This document shows, in pieces, positions 15,405 through 23,821 of a stretch of 64,000 bases of DNA. Under the pieces are notes generated by a model that was given only the letters and a program-made list of their open reading frames with translations, had not been told where the DNA came from and did no database searches. Within the stretch, counting starts at the first letter, position 1, and each line of letters starts with the position of its first letter. The position numbers were made by a program, and so were the translations under genes. Source of the DNA: Nocardia bhagyanarayanae (GTDB lineage: Bacteria > Actinomycetota > Actinomycetes > Mycobacteriales > Mycobacteriaceae); the NCBI RefSeq assembly GCF_006716565.1, contig NZ_VFPG01000001.1:4836001-4900000 (forward strand), written 5' to 3'.

Positions 15405-17342
15405 TCAGCGGCGAGCCTCGACCACCGCGCCCTCGGTGTGGAAGTCGGTTAGCTCGACTCGATGCGTCATGCGCCAATAGTCGGCGACCCGCCAGGGCAT
15501 GTTGGTGACCACGCGCCCCGCGGCGTTGCGATACCAGCTGCGCATGCCGCCGTAGCTCCAGATCATCCGGGCGTGGGCCTCGTCGAGTTCCTGGTTGTAC
15601 CGGTCGTGCACCTCCTGCTTGCACTCGACAGTGGCCAGGTCGCGTTCGATCATGGTGCACACCAGATCGGCGATATAGCGCACCTGGCATTCCGCGATCG
15701 TGATGAAGCTGCCGCCGTGGCCGATATTGCTGTTGGGGCCGTAGGTCAGGAAAAGATTGGGGAACCCCGGCGCGGTGACGCCGAGGTAGGCGCGCGCGTC
15801 CTCCTCGCCCCAGATCTCGTGCAGCAGGCGACCGTCGCGGCCACGTACCGTGATCGGGTACAGCGGGCGGCGCGCTTGGAAACCTGTTGCCATGACGACG
15901 ATGTCGGCCGGCCGTTCGGTGCCGTCGGCGGCGAGCACTCCCGTAGCGGTCAGCTCGGCGACGCCGTCGGTCACGAGCTCCACGTGCGGTTCGCGCAGCG
16001 CGGCGAACCAGCCGTTGTCCAGCAGCATCCGCTTCCCGTAGGGCGGGTAGTCGGGCAGCGTCTTGGCGATGAGGTCGGGCCGACCGTCGAGCTGTTCGGT
16101 GAGGTAGCGGGTGAAGTACTGCCGATGCCGGTCGTTCACCCGGTTGATCGAGTGTCCGCCGCCGTCCCACTCGGGGTCGACGTGCAGTGAGGGGTGCACG
16201 CGGTCGTTGAAGGTCCAGGCCAGCCGGAAGCGGTTCCATCGGCGGTAGAACGGCAGGTGCCGGTTGAGCCAGTGGACGTCGCTGTCGATCGCCCGGAAGT
16301 AGTCGTTGCTCGGTGCGATCCAGTGCGGCGAACGTTGATACACCGTCAGCGATTCGACGTCGCCGACGATCGCCGGGACGATCTGCATCGCGGTGGCGCC
16401 CGATCCGACAACGCTGACCCGCCGCCCGGTCAGGTCGAGGTTTTCCGGCCAGCGCGCCGAATGGAACAGCAGCCCACCGAAGTTCTCGGCGCCCGCCACG
16501 TCGGGCATCTTGGGCCGATTCAGCTGCCCGGTCGCGGTGATCACCACATCGGCGACGACGGTGACGCTGTCGCCGCCGGGCTCGGTGACCCGCAACTGCC
16601 AGAGCCGTTCGACCTCGTCCCACTCGGCCTCGGTGACCTCGTGCCCGAATCGGATCACCGAACGGTCGACGCACTCGGCCGCCATATCCCGCAGATAGCC
16701 CTCGACCTCGTCGCGCTTGCCGAAGTGCTGGGACCAGTCGCGCTGATAGAACGAGAAGGAGTACAGCTGACTGGGCGTATCCACACCGCAGCCGGGGTAG
16801 TGGTTCTCCAGCCAGGTGCCACCGACGTCCCCGTTCTTCTCGAACACCACGTGCTCGACGCCGGCCAGATCCATCGCCCGGGCGGCGAGCAGGCCGGATA
16901 TTCCGGCGCCGATGATCGCCACGCGCATGGGCCGTTTCACCTCGGTCGGCCTGCGCGGTACGTGCGGGCGGAAGCCGAGTTCGTCGGCCATCATCGGTTC
17001 GAAATCCGCGTGCACGGGTTCACCGGCGACCAGCGACATCAGTCGCAGCAGTAGATCTCCGGTCGGCGCGGGCACCGCGGGCGGCTGTCCCGCCGACCAC
17101 GCCCGCAGCGCGGTGGCCGCTGCCGCGCAGATCTCGGCGCGGATGTCTGGGGCGAGTCCGCCGTCGTCGTTGTTGTCGATCTGCGGCGCGCGCCGCGGCC
17201 GGTAGGGGTCGGCGAGCCAGCGGTCGTCGCCGGTCAGCTGGTAGAGCATCGCGACCAGGCTCGGGATATTGCCGGACGCGAGCTTCTGCGCGAGCCGGTC
17301 GAGGTCTTCGGTGCCCAAGTCGAGCGGGTTCGGTTCGGTCAT
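15405..17342 (-). CDS. Baeyer-Villiger-type flavin monooxygenase
   Basis: This 645-residue protein has the two Rossmann folds of class B flavin monooxygenases: GAGISG for FAD (about 145-150) and GSGATA for NADPH (about 313-318). Between them lies FGGLLFHSARWP (about 288-299), an exact match to the Baeyer-Villiger fingerprint FxGxxxHxxxWP. Conserved GDVGGTWLENHYPGCGVDTP is also present. About 135 residues precede the FAD domain, an extension seen in Baeyer-Villiger enzymes acting on large cyclic ketones. The enzyme would turn a ketone into an ester or lactone. It lies 39 bases downstream of a five-gene coupled operon, probably on the same transcript, and a lactonase-like hydrolase occurs at 3002. 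Confidence 0.88.
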   Translation of the reverse strand: MTEPNPLDLGTEDLDRLAQKLASGNIPSLVAMLYQLTGDDRWLADPYRPRRAPQIDNNDDGGLAPDIRAEICAAAATALRAWSAGQPPAVPAPTGDLLLRLMSLVAGEPVHADFEPMMADELGFRPHVPRRPTEVKRPMRVAIIGAGISGLLAARAMDLAGVEHVVFEKNGDVGGTWLENHYPGCGVDTPSQLYSFSFYQRDWSQHFGKRDEVEGYLRDMAAECVDRSVIRFGHEVTEAEWDEVERLWQLRVTEPGGDSVTVVADVVITATGQLNRPKMPDVAGAENFGGLLFHSARWPENLDLTGRRVSVVGSGATAMQIVPAIVGDVESLTVYQRSPHWIAPSNDYFRAIDSDVHWLNRHLPFYRRWNRFRLAWTFNDRVHPSLHVDPEWDGGGHSINRVNDRHRQYFTRYLTEQLDGRPDLIAKTLPDYPPYGKRMLLDNGWFAALREPHVELVTDGVAELTATGVLAADGTERPADIVVMATGFQARRPLYPITVRGRDGRLLHEIWGEEDARAYLGVTAPGFPNLFLTYGPNSNIGHGGSFITIAECQVRYIADLVCTMIERDLATVECKQEVHDRYNQELDEAHARMIWSYGGMRSWYRNAAGRVVTNMPWRVADYWRMTHRVELTDFHTEGAVVEARR

Positions 17343-17381
17343 CGGAGTGTCCTTCGTCGGTGAGTGGAGTGCCGCGGTCCG

Positions 17382-18407
17382 TTAGGCGGTGATCAGTGGC
17401 CAGAGTCCGTCGCGGCCCGCCGCGAGCGCGGCGGTGGTGAGCTTGTCGTCCCAGAAGCCGACCGAGCCGAACTCCGAGCGCCAAGCGAGCGCGGCGCCGG
17501 TGAACTCGTGCAGCCGATGTTCGAGCGTGGTGCCCATCGCACCGTGCACCTGATGGGCATTGCGCACCACCACCGAGGCGGCGTGACCGGCGCACGAACG
17601 AGCCACCGCGACAAGGAAATCCAGTTCTGGACCGCGCCAGTCGGTGCGGATGGCCGCCGCAAGGGCGGCCTCGGTCGCGGCCCTGGCCAGCGACGCCTGC
17701 GCGGCGATGTCGGCGACGAGGGTTTGCACGGCCTGGAATTTCGCGAGCGGGCGACCGAACTGGACGCGTTCGCTCGCGTGCGTGACCGACAGTTCGAGAA
17801 TGCGGTCCAGTGCCGCGCACACCTGCAGTCCGCGGGCCAGCGCGCCGCGCAGCCACAGTTGCTCGATCGCGGTGTCCGGCACCGCGATACCGGTCAGCTG
17901 GGCCAGGTCCGCGGTCACGGTGTCGCGCGGTTCGCCCGCGGTGTTGACGCCTCCGGTGATCCGCAATTCGGCGGTGGCGACGTCGGCCACCAGGTAATTC
18001 CCGTCGGCCCGCCACACGGTCACGACTCGGTCGGCTTCCTCGGCCCACGGCACACCGCGGGCGGTGCCGGTGCGATCGAGAACGCACACGGTGCGGCGCT
18101 CTTCGTCGACGGGCAGGCCCGCGTCGTCGAGCAGCCGGCAGGCGAGCAGGTCGTGCTCGGCGAGGGGAACCCGCACGCCGTGCGTCGCCGCGGCGCGCAA
18201 CAGTTCCGCGGCCTCGGTCCATCCCGCACCGCTGCCCCCGGTCGCCTCGCTGCCGGTCAGCCGGGTCAGGCCGAGGTCGGTGAGTGCGGACCACAGTCCG
18301 TCGTCCCAGGTGGCGACCTTTTCCGGTGGGTGCTGTTCGCGGTATCGGGCGAACACCGCCGACATCATGTCGGAGAGGTCGCGGTCGACCGCGGTCGTGG
18401 CGTTCAT
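17382..18407 (-). CDS. Acyl-CoA dehydrogenase-like protein (probable non-catalytic partner)
   Basis: This 341-residue protein has the acyl-CoA dehydrogenase fold: an N-terminal helical part (LGLTRLTGSEATGGSGAGW), a beta middle, and ERVQFGRPLAKFQAVQ in the C-terminal helical domain. It lacks the normal TEPxAGSD flavin loop and the GTxEI C-terminus. Its end is HEFTGAALAWRSEFGSVGFW. This pattern is typical of the smaller subunit of alpha2-beta2 dehydrogenases from actinobacterial steroid catabolism, where two adjacent genes build one active site. The ATG at 18407 overlaps the stop of the upstream acyl-CoA dehydrogenase gene by one base, which supports a complex. Confidence 0.82.
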   Translation of the reverse strand: MNATTAVDRDLSDMMSAVFARYREQHPPEKVATWDDGLWSALTDLGLTRLTGSEATGGSGAGWTEAAELLRAAATHGVRVPLAEHDLLACRLLDDAGLPVDEERRTVCVLDRTGTARGVPWAEEADRVVTVWRADGNYLVADVATAELRITGGVNTAGEPRDTVTADLAQLTGIAVPDTAIEQLWLRGALARGLQVCAALDRILELSVTHASERVQFGRPLAKFQAVQTLVADIAAQASLARAATEAALAAAIRTDWRGPELDFLVAVARSCAGHAASVVVRNAHQVHGAMGTTLEHRLHEFTGAALAWRSEFGSVGFWDDKLTTAALAAGRDGLWPLITA

Positions 18408-19555
18408 CAGCGCATCCCCAATCCCCGCGCGATGACGCCGCGCAGAACTTCGTTGGTGCCGCCGCGGAGGGTGAAACCGGGGCGTTGGCGGACCGCGTCG
18501 TCGGTGAGTGCGCGGTAGGGCGCGGGCGAATCGGCATCGGTCAGCAGATCGGCGAAATCGGCGATATCGCCTTCGGTGGTGGTCCCGAGTACCTTGACCA
18601 CCGCGGCGGCGGTGTCGGCGGCGGGTTCTTCGCGTTCGAGCGCCCCGGCGACGGCGCTCGACATCTGATGCAACGCCGCGACCCGGGCGGTCAGGCGGCC
18701 CAGGTCGGTGTGGCGGGTCACCGCACCCGAGCCCATGTGTTCGGCGGTTTCGGCAAGCAACGCGAAGGTCGACAGGAAGCGCTCCGGCCCGCTGCGTTCG
18801 AAGCCGAGCTCGGAAGTGACCTGCTGCCAACCGTTTCCGATGGTGCCGAAGACCATGTCGTCGGCGACGAACACCTCGTCGAGCACCACCTCGTTGAAAT
18901 GGTGCGCGCGGCTCATCGAGATGATCGGCCGGATGTCGACACCGGGCGCGCGCAGATCGACGAGGAATTGGCTCAGTCCATCGTGCCGGTGGGCGGGATC
19001 GACCGGTGCCGTGCGGGCCAGGCAGATGAACGCGTCGGCCCGGTGCGCGCCGGAGGTCCACACCTTCGCTCCGGTGATCGACCAACCGCCTTCCACCCGA
19101 ACAGCTTTCGTCGCGACGCTGGCCAGATCCGAGCCGGAATCGGGCTCGCTCATGCCGATGGCGAAGAAGCACTCGCCCCTGGCGATCGCGGGCAGGAATT
19201 TGCGCTTCTGGATTTCGCTCCCGTATTTCAGCAAGGAGGGAACGATCTGCCGGTCGGCGGTCCAGTGGGCGGCCACCGGCGCGCCCGCGGCCAGCAGCTC
19301 CTCGGTGACGGCGAACCGTTCGACGAAACTGCGCCCGTGGCCGCCGTATTCGGTCGGCACGGTCATGCCGAGCCAGCCTCGGGCGGCCAGCGCGCGGGTG
19401 AAGTCCTCGTCCCAGCCGGTCAACCAGGTGTCGATCGCGGCATCGAGGGCGCCCTTCGCGCGGTGTTCGGCGAGGAAGGCGCGGACCTCGGCGCGCAAGC
19501 CGTCGGTGGCGTGCGGATTCTCGGTGACCGCGGGAACCAGTCGGGGGATGGTCAT
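18407..19555 (-). CDS. Acyl-CoA dehydrogenase
   Basis: This 382-residue flavoprotein has an intact flavin loop (IGMSEPDSGSDLAS, about 141-154), WSITGAKVWTSGAHRAD, and the C-terminal RGGTNEVLRGVIARGLG. As in long-chain or isovaleryl types, the Glu of YEG is missing there, and ELGFERSGPERF (about residues 230-241) is the probable source of the base. It is directly followed by a second, degenerate acyl-CoA dehydrogenase gene; together they may form a heteromeric enzyme. The gene overlaps the upstream FabG-like gene by 4 bases (ATGA). Confidence 0.87.
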   Translation of the reverse strand: MTIPRLVPAVTENPHATDGLRAEVRAFLAEHRAKGALDAAIDTWLTGWDEDFTRALAARGWLGMTVPTEYGGHGRSFVERFAVTEELLAAGAPVAAHWTADRQIVPSLLKYGSEIQKRKFLPAIARGECFFAIGMSEPDSGSDLASVATKAVRVEGGWSITGAKVWTSGAHRADAFICLARTAPVDPAHRHDGLSQFLVDLRAPGVDIRPIISMSRAHHFNEVVLDEVFVADDMVFGTIGNGWQQVTSELGFERSGPERFLSTFALLAETAEHMGSGAVTRHTDLGRLTARVAALHQMSSAVAGALEREEPAADTAAAVVKVLGTTTEGDIADFADLLTDADSPAPYRALTDDAVRQRPGFTLRGGTNEVLRGVIARGLGMR

Positions 19556-20274
19556 GTGGCTGTTCCTTCCGTCGTCCCGTAGCTGCGCCCGCCGCAGCAG
19601 TAGACGAGCTGGCCGGTCACGTAGCGCGCTTCGGGGGAGGCGAGCCAGGCGACCGCGCCCGCGATGTCCTCGGGCCGTCCCGGCTTGCGCAGCGGAACGC
19701 GCGACACGATGCGCTCGCGGACGCGGACGGGCATCGCGTCGGTCATGTCGGTGGCGATGAAACCGGGAGCGACCGCGTTGACCCGCAACCGCGGGGCGTA
19801 GGCGAGTGCGAGAGACCTGGTGAGACCGACGATTCCGGCTTTGGACATGGCGTAGTTGAACTGCCCGACATTGCCGAGGTGCGCCCGTGAGCCGATGTTC
19901 ACCACCGCGCCGTCGTCGGCCATGTCGGCGGCGAGCGCGCTGGTCAGTTCGTAGGTCGCGCCCAGGTTGATCCGGGTGACCTGCCGGAACATGTCCTCGG
20001 TCAGGTCGGCGACGAGCGCGTCGCGGGTGATTCCGGCGTTGTTGACCAGGACGCCGAGCGGTTCACCGGCTGCGTGGACGGCGTCACGGATGGCCGCGCG
20101 ACCCGGTGCGGTGGCGATGTCGGCCTCGACGGCCACCGCGTCCATGGCCGCGGCGCTGTCGCGCACCGCCGGATTCAGATCGACGAGGACGAGGCGATGC
20201 CCGGCGGCGGCGAGCCGGTGGGCGATGGCGGCGCCGATGCCGCGGGCGGCGCCGGTGACGAGTGCGATGGTCAT
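19552..20274 (-). CDS. SDR family oxidoreductase, FabG-like
   Basis: This 240-residue classical SDR is close to 3-oxoacyl reductases. It has TGAARGIG (7-14), NNAG (78-81), Ser129, Tyr141 and Lys145 (FNYAMSK), and a VAPGFIATDM segment. It should oxidise a 3-hydroxyacyl-CoA or reduce a 3-ketoacyl thioester. It overlaps by 4 bases with the gene before it, whose product looks like a degenerate SDR half. The arrangement resembles high-molecular-weight FabG proteins split into two polypeptides, with this one as the catalytic half. Confidence 0.87.
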   Translation of the reverse strand: MTIALVTGAARGIGAAIAHRLAAAGHRLVLVDLNPAVRDSAAAMDAVAVEADIATAPGRAAIRDAVHAAGEPLGVLVNNAGITRDALVADLTEDMFRQVTRINLGATYELTSALAADMADDGAVVNIGSRAHLGNVGQFNYAMSKAGIVGLTRSLALAYAPRLRVNAVAPGFIATDMTDAMPVRVRERIVSRVPLRKPGRPEDIAGAVAWLASPEARYVTGQLVYCCGGRSYGTTEGTAT

Positions 20275-20720
20275 GGCAGCGCCGCTCCCAGATGCTCGGT
20301 GCCGAGCGGGAAGATCTGGCCGTTGGCGCCACCGGTGGCAATCAGTAGCGCGATCGACTCGGCGACAGTCCTCGGTTCGACGTCGTCGCCGACAGCGAGG
20401 ACGTTCACGTAGCAGTTCGTCTTCTTGCGCTCGAACGCCAGTGCGCGGGCGCCGCCGAGCAGGCCGGTGGCCACCGCCGCGTCCAAGGGCGCGCCGCGAC
20501 CGAGGATCGCGTCGGCCCGCACGACGTACACGACCGGGCCGCCGGCCAGGACGGCGGCGCGGGTGAGCTCGAAAGCCTCGGCGAGTTCGTCCTCGGCCTG
20601 GGCCCAGGAGGACAATCCGGTGCGCGCCTCGAAGACCAGTCCGGTGGCCGAAAAACTCGGGGCACCAAGATATTCCGCAAGCGCTGCGGCGAGATTGGTA
20701 TCGCTCACCCTGGCCCTCAT
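20271..20720 (-). CDS. Degenerate SDR-like protein, possible non-catalytic FabG partner
   Basis: The 149-residue product is not a clear member of a named family. It resembles the second half of a Rossmann SDR: LVFEART-L, then a hydrophobic strand PVVYVVRADAI, GRGAPLDAAVATGLLGGARALAFE where an SDR would have its Tyr-Lys helix, VNVLAVGDD, and an ending ATGGANGQIF reminiscent of the SDR C-terminus. No Tyr-x3-Lys or glycine-rich loop is present, so it cannot act alone. It sits between a MaoC gene and a FabG-like gene with ATGA overlaps on both sides. My best reading is a structural partner like the degenerate N-terminal half of FabG4-type enzymes. Confidence 0.6.
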   Translation of the reverse strand: MRARVSDTNLAAALAEYLGAPSFSATGLVFEARTGLSSWAQAEDELAEAFELTRAAVLAGGPVVYVVRADAILGRGAPLDAAVATGLLGGARALAFERKKTNCYVNVLAVGDDVEPRTVAESIALLIATGGANGQIFPLGTEHLGAALP

Positions 20721-21169
20721 GCCGGCACCGCCCGCTTCAGCAGGGAGACCATCTCGCCTTCCTGCACCAGCACGTCGTGCTGGTTGTAGACCTCGACGCG
20801 CTGCACCATCACCCCGCGGTCGGTCTTGGAGGTGGGTCGCAACTCGACGATCTCGTTGGCGGCGCGGATGGTGTCGCCGATCAGGACGGGACGGAGGAAA
20901 CGCCAGCCGCGGATCTCCGCGAACGCCAGCAGCGAGTCGCCGAAGATGTTCAGCCGCCCCCGCAAGCCGGTGACCATCGACAGGATCAGCGCACCGTGCG
21001 CGATCCGCTCGCCGAAGTGGCTGTCGCGCATGGCTTCCGCGTCGGTGTGCAGCGTGTGGAAGTCGCCGGAGACACCGCAGAAGTTGACGACGTCGGCCTC
21101 GGTGACGGTGCGCCGCGCGGTGTCGAATCGCATGCCGAGCTCGGCGTCGTCGAACCACATTCCGGTCAT
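20717..21169 (-). CDS. MaoC-like enoyl-CoA hydratase
   Basis: This is a 150-residue hot-dog protein with the hydratase signature CGVSGDFHTLHTDAEA (about residues 31-46), including the catalytic Asp and His. It would hydrate the enoyl-CoA made by the dehydrogenase pair downstream in the same operon. It is the first gene of the coupled minus-strand operon (MaoC, degenerate SDR, FabG, two dehydrogenases, then the monooxygenase). Its promoter region contains the TetR-type operator at 21239-21254, about 70 bases from the start. Confidence 0.88.
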   Translation of the reverse strand: MTGMWFDDAELGMRFDTARRTVTEADVVNFCGVSGDFHTLHTDAEAMRDSHFGERIAHGALILSMVTGLRGRLNIFGDSLLAFAEIRGWRFLRPVLIGDTIRAANEIVELRPTSKTDRGVMVQRVEVYNQHDVLVQEGEMVSLLKRAVPA

Positions 21170-21238
21170 GGAGAACCTTTCGAAGATGCCGAAGGGATGA
21201 GCGCGGCTTGTTGCTCCGCGCCACGGAACGCAACTTAA

Positions 21239-21254
21239 TACCGTCTAGTCGGAA
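21239..21254. promoter_or_regulatory. TetR-type operator, copy 1 (minus-strand operon)
   Basis: TACCGTCTAGTCGGAA is a near-palindrome (CCGNCTAGTCGG core) in front of the minus-strand MaoC operon. Read on the minus strand it is followed by TATTAA, a good -10 candidate. The same family of sites occurs at 21314, 22902, 26838 and 26918. Confidence 0.7.
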
Positions 21255-21285
21255 CGTCAATATCGATATTTCCCAGCTCACGCGC

Positions 21286-21329
21286 TTGACAAGGCGGGTA
21301 GTTGGACTCAAGGTACCAACTAGTCGGAA
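21286..21329 (+). promoter_or_regulatory. Promoter plus TetR-type operator, copy 2 (transporter gene)
   Basis: TTGACA (21286-21291) is separated by 17 bases from CAAGGT (21309-21314), with the operator TACCAACTAGTCGGAA (21314-21329) beginning at the last base of the -10 element and covering the expected start of transcription. The same hexamers, spacing and operator recur at 26890-26933, so this is a conserved regulatory module. Confidence 0.75.
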
Positions 21330-21409
21330 CATGACACTTCGAATTCGCTCTTCTGTCGAACGGTGGTAATGCGCCGACGGGTATCCGCACTCGAGTCCTG
21401 GAGCAGCAG

Positions 21410-22765
21410 ATGGACACCTTGCCCACCGATCACCAACCGGTCGACCCCGTGGCGACCGCGCCCGTCGGCGAGAACGGGGCCCGCCAGCGCGGCCGCGTCT
21501 ACTTCGCGAGCGCCGTCGGCAGCGCGATCGAGTACTACGACTTCCTGATCTACGCCACCGCGGCCAGCCTGGTCTTCGGTCCCGTGTTCTTCGCGGGTGC
21601 CAGTCCGGCCGTCGGGGTGATCGCCTCCTTCGGCACGCTCGCGATCGGGTATGTGGCCCGGCCCCTGGGGGGCATCGTGTTCGGGTACTTCGGGGACCGC
21701 GTCGGCCGCAAGTCCACCCTGATCTGGACACTCACGCTGATGGGTGTCGCGACCGCGGCCATCGGGGTGGTGCCGACGCCGGACCGGATCGGCGTGCTCG
21801 CGCCGTGCCTGCTCGTCGCGTTCCGGATCGTGCAGGGCATCGCCGTCGGTGGCGAGTGGGCGGGGGCGGTCCTGATGTCGGTGGAACATGCGCGCACAGA
21901 GTCCCGCGGCCTGTTCGGCAGCGCCACCCAAACCGGGTCCGCGGTCGGGTTGCTGCTGTCCTTCGCGGCCTATGCCGCGCTCGGCGGGCTCAGCGAGGAG
22001 CAGTTCCTGTCCTGGGGCTGGCGGCTGCCGTTCCTCGCGACCATCGTGCTGCTGGGAATCGGTATGTACGTGCGGCTTTCGATCGTCGAGAGCCCGGTGA
22101 TGCTGGCGCAGCAGCGGTCCGCGGCGGGCAAGGGCGGGCCCGCTCCGCTGGTCGCCCTGCTTCGCAGGCGGCCGCTGCGGGTCCTGCTCGGGATCGGGGT
22201 GTACGCCGGGCCTTTCATGGCCTACGCGACGGCGACCTCGTTCCTGGTCACCTATGCCACGACGCGGTACGGCGTGCCGCGGCATCTGATGCTCAACGCC
22301 CTCATGATCGCCACGGCCGGCATGCTGGTGACGATCCCGCTGTTCGCCGCTCTGTCGGATCGGGTGGGTCGCAGGCCGGTGTACATCACGGCCACCCTGT
22401 TCACCGTCGTGCACGCCTTCACCGTCGTCCCCCTGGTGACGTCGGGATCGTTCCCGCTCGTCCTGGCCGCCTACGTGATCGGTCTGACGCTGCTCAACGC
22501 CGCGGTGCTCGGCCCGGTGGGTGCCCTGCTCGCGGAGTTGTTCCCGACCTCGTCGCGCTACACCGGCGTGTCCCTGGCCTACCAGTTCTCCGGGGTGATC
22601 GGCGGCGGGCTCGGACCGCTGCTCGCGGCCACCTTCGTCGCACCGGGTGGCCCGGGGATTCTCGCGGTGTCGGCGATGATCGCGGCGTTCTGCCTGGTGA
22701 GCGCCGGATGCGTGTGGGCGCTGGGGGAGACGCGGCGGGCGGACCTGTACGGAGTCGGCGACTGA
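21410..22765 (+). CDS. MFS transporter, metabolite:H+ symporter (MHS) type
   Basis: The 451-residue membrane protein has about 12 transmembrane segments and MHS-family marks: SAIEYYDFLIYATAA in helix 1, GYFGDRVGRKSTL in loop 2-3, and RIVQGIAVGGEWAGAV at helix 4. The family takes up carboxylates, betaines or shikimate with protons. It is divergent from the MaoC-FabG-dehydrogenase operon; both directions carry the same operator, so it probably imports that pathway's substrate. The first 28 residues are hydrophilic. The start is the ATG at 21410 with GGAG upstream. Confidence 0.87.
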   Translation: MDTLPTDHQPVDPVATAPVGENGARQRGRVYFASAVGSAIEYYDFLIYATAASLVFGPVFFAGASPAVGVIASFGTLAIGYVARPLGGIVFGYFGDRVGRKSTLIWTLTLMGVATAAIGVVPTPDRIGVLAPCLLVAFRIVQGIAVGGEWAGAVLMSVEHARTESRGLFGSATQTGSAVGLLLSFAAYAALGGLSEEQFLSWGWRLPFLATIVLLGIGMYVRLSIVESPVMLAQQRSAAGKGGPAPLVALLRRRPLRVLLGIGVYAGPFMAYATATSFLVTYATTRYGVPRHLMLNALMIATAGMLVTIPLFAALSDRVGRRPVYITATLFTVVHAFTVVPLVTSGSFPLVLAAYVIGLTLLNAAVLGPVGALLAELFPTSSRYTGVSLAYQFSGVIGGGLGPLLAATFVAPGGPGILAVSAMIAAFCLVSAGCVWALGETRRADLYGVGD

Positions 22766-22894
22766 TCGGTTTCGCCCCGTCGATAAGCCCGGTTTGCTAC
22801 TGTGCGTACCGACCGGTGTGGTGTGAACATCGGGACGACGCGGAATTGTGGCTGGACGGCGGGGTGCCTAGCCCCTCGGGTGCGGGGAAGGTCG

Positions 22895-22923
22895 TTGGAC
22901 CTACCAACCCGTTGGTATACAGG
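22895..22923 (+). promoter_or_regulatory. Promoter with TetR-type operator, copy 5 (autoregulation)
   Basis: TTGGAC (22895-22900) and TACAGG (22918-22923) flank a 17-base spacer that is filled by TACCAACCCGTTGGTA (22902-22917), palindromic except at its two central bases. It lies 50 bases before the TetR gene start, the classic place for self-repression. Confidence 0.65.
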
Positions 22924-22966
22924 GTAGCGTCGGAACATCGTGGTCCGGCGTGAGAAGAGAGGCGTT

Positions 22967-23773
22967 GTGGCCAGAGAAGCGAAGTCCACCGGTGTCAGGC
23001 AGGGTACGCGCAAGCGCAGGCCGTCGGAGCGCGATCATCAGGCGTTGCTCGAGAGCGCGCGGCGGCTGTTCGAGGAGAAGGGCTACGACGCCGCCGAGGT
23101 GCAGAGCCTCGTCGAGGCGGTAGCGAACACCACCACCGCGAGCACCGCGCGAACCGACGGACGCCGGGTTCGCGACCCCGAAGGCGCCCGCCGGGCGCTG
23201 CTCGAGAGCGCGGTGCGCTTGTTCGAGCAGAACGGCTACGCCGCGACGTCGGTGCAAAGCATCGTCGAGGGCGCCGAACTGACCAAAGGCGCCTTCTACC
23301 ACCATTTCGAAAGCAAGGAAGATCTGCTGCGCCGGGTGCACGACGAGTTCATCAACTACCAGCTCGGCCGCGCCCGGCACGTCCTCGCCGACACCGGACA
23401 GTCCACCGCCCAGACCCTCCGGCGGTTGATCGCCGAGGCCCTGCTGGAACCGATGTCGCTCTACAAGTCGGAGATCACCGTTTTCCTGCAGGAGCGGCGA
23501 TTCCTGTCGGGTGCGGTGTTCAGCGAGATCCAGCAGAAGCGCGACGAGTTCGAGCAGTACTTCGTCGACGTGATCGAGCGTGGCATGAACGAAGGTGTCT
23601 TCCGCAAGCTCGCCCCCGCCCGGCTGGTGGCCTTCGGCATCATCGGCATGGGCGCGTGGACTCACGTGTGGCTCGACCTGGACGGGCCGGTATCCCCGCG
23701 GGAAATCGGCAATATCTACGCGGAGATCCTGCTGAAAGGGCTGATCGAGACCGATGATGTCGATGCGCGATGA
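22967..23773 (+). CDS. TetR-family regulator with duplicated N-terminal half-domain
   Basis: The 268-residue protein has a complete TetR DNA-binding domain at about residues 76-122 (ALLESAVRLFEQNGYAATSV, then TKGAFYHHFESKEDLL) and a helical effector domain after it. Preceding it, residues 26-51 repeat the first part of the same domain (ALLESARRLFEEKGYDA), without a recognition helix, joined by a linker rich in Thr, Ala and Arg. I place the start at GTG 22967 because AGAGAGG lies just upstream; GTG 22940 would add 9 residues. Operators of one kind in its own promoter and in the two flanking divergent regions make it the probable repressor of genes at 15405-22765 and 26209-30091. Confidence 0.88.
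   Translation: MAREAKSTGVRQGTRKRRPSERDHQALLESARRLFEEKGYDAAEVQSLVEAVANTTTASTARTDGRRVRDPEGARRALLESAVRLFEQNGYAATSVQSIVEGAELTKGAFYHHFESKEDLLRRVHDEFINYQLGRARHVLADTGQSTAQTLRRLIAEALLEPMSLYKSEITVFLQERRFLSGAVFSEIQQKRDEFEQYFVDVIERGMNEGVFRKLAPARLVAFGIIGMGAWTHVWLDLDGPVSPREIGNIYAEILLKGLIETDDVDAR
23042..23272 (+). repeat. Internal direct repeat in TetR gene (23042-23119 and 23195-23272)
   Basis: Two 78-base segments encode ALLESARRLFEEKGYDAAEV and ALLESAVRLFEQNGYAATSV and their continuations SLVEAV / SIVEGA. They share most bases, not only residues, and both begin with a run around CTGCTCGAGAGCGCG or TTGCTCGAGAGCGCG. This points to a fairly recent partial duplication inside the gene. Confidence 0.75.
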
Positions 23774-23821
23774 CGCTCGCGCGGCGGCCCGAGTAGCCGA
23801 TCCGAGATAGCGGAGGCCGGC

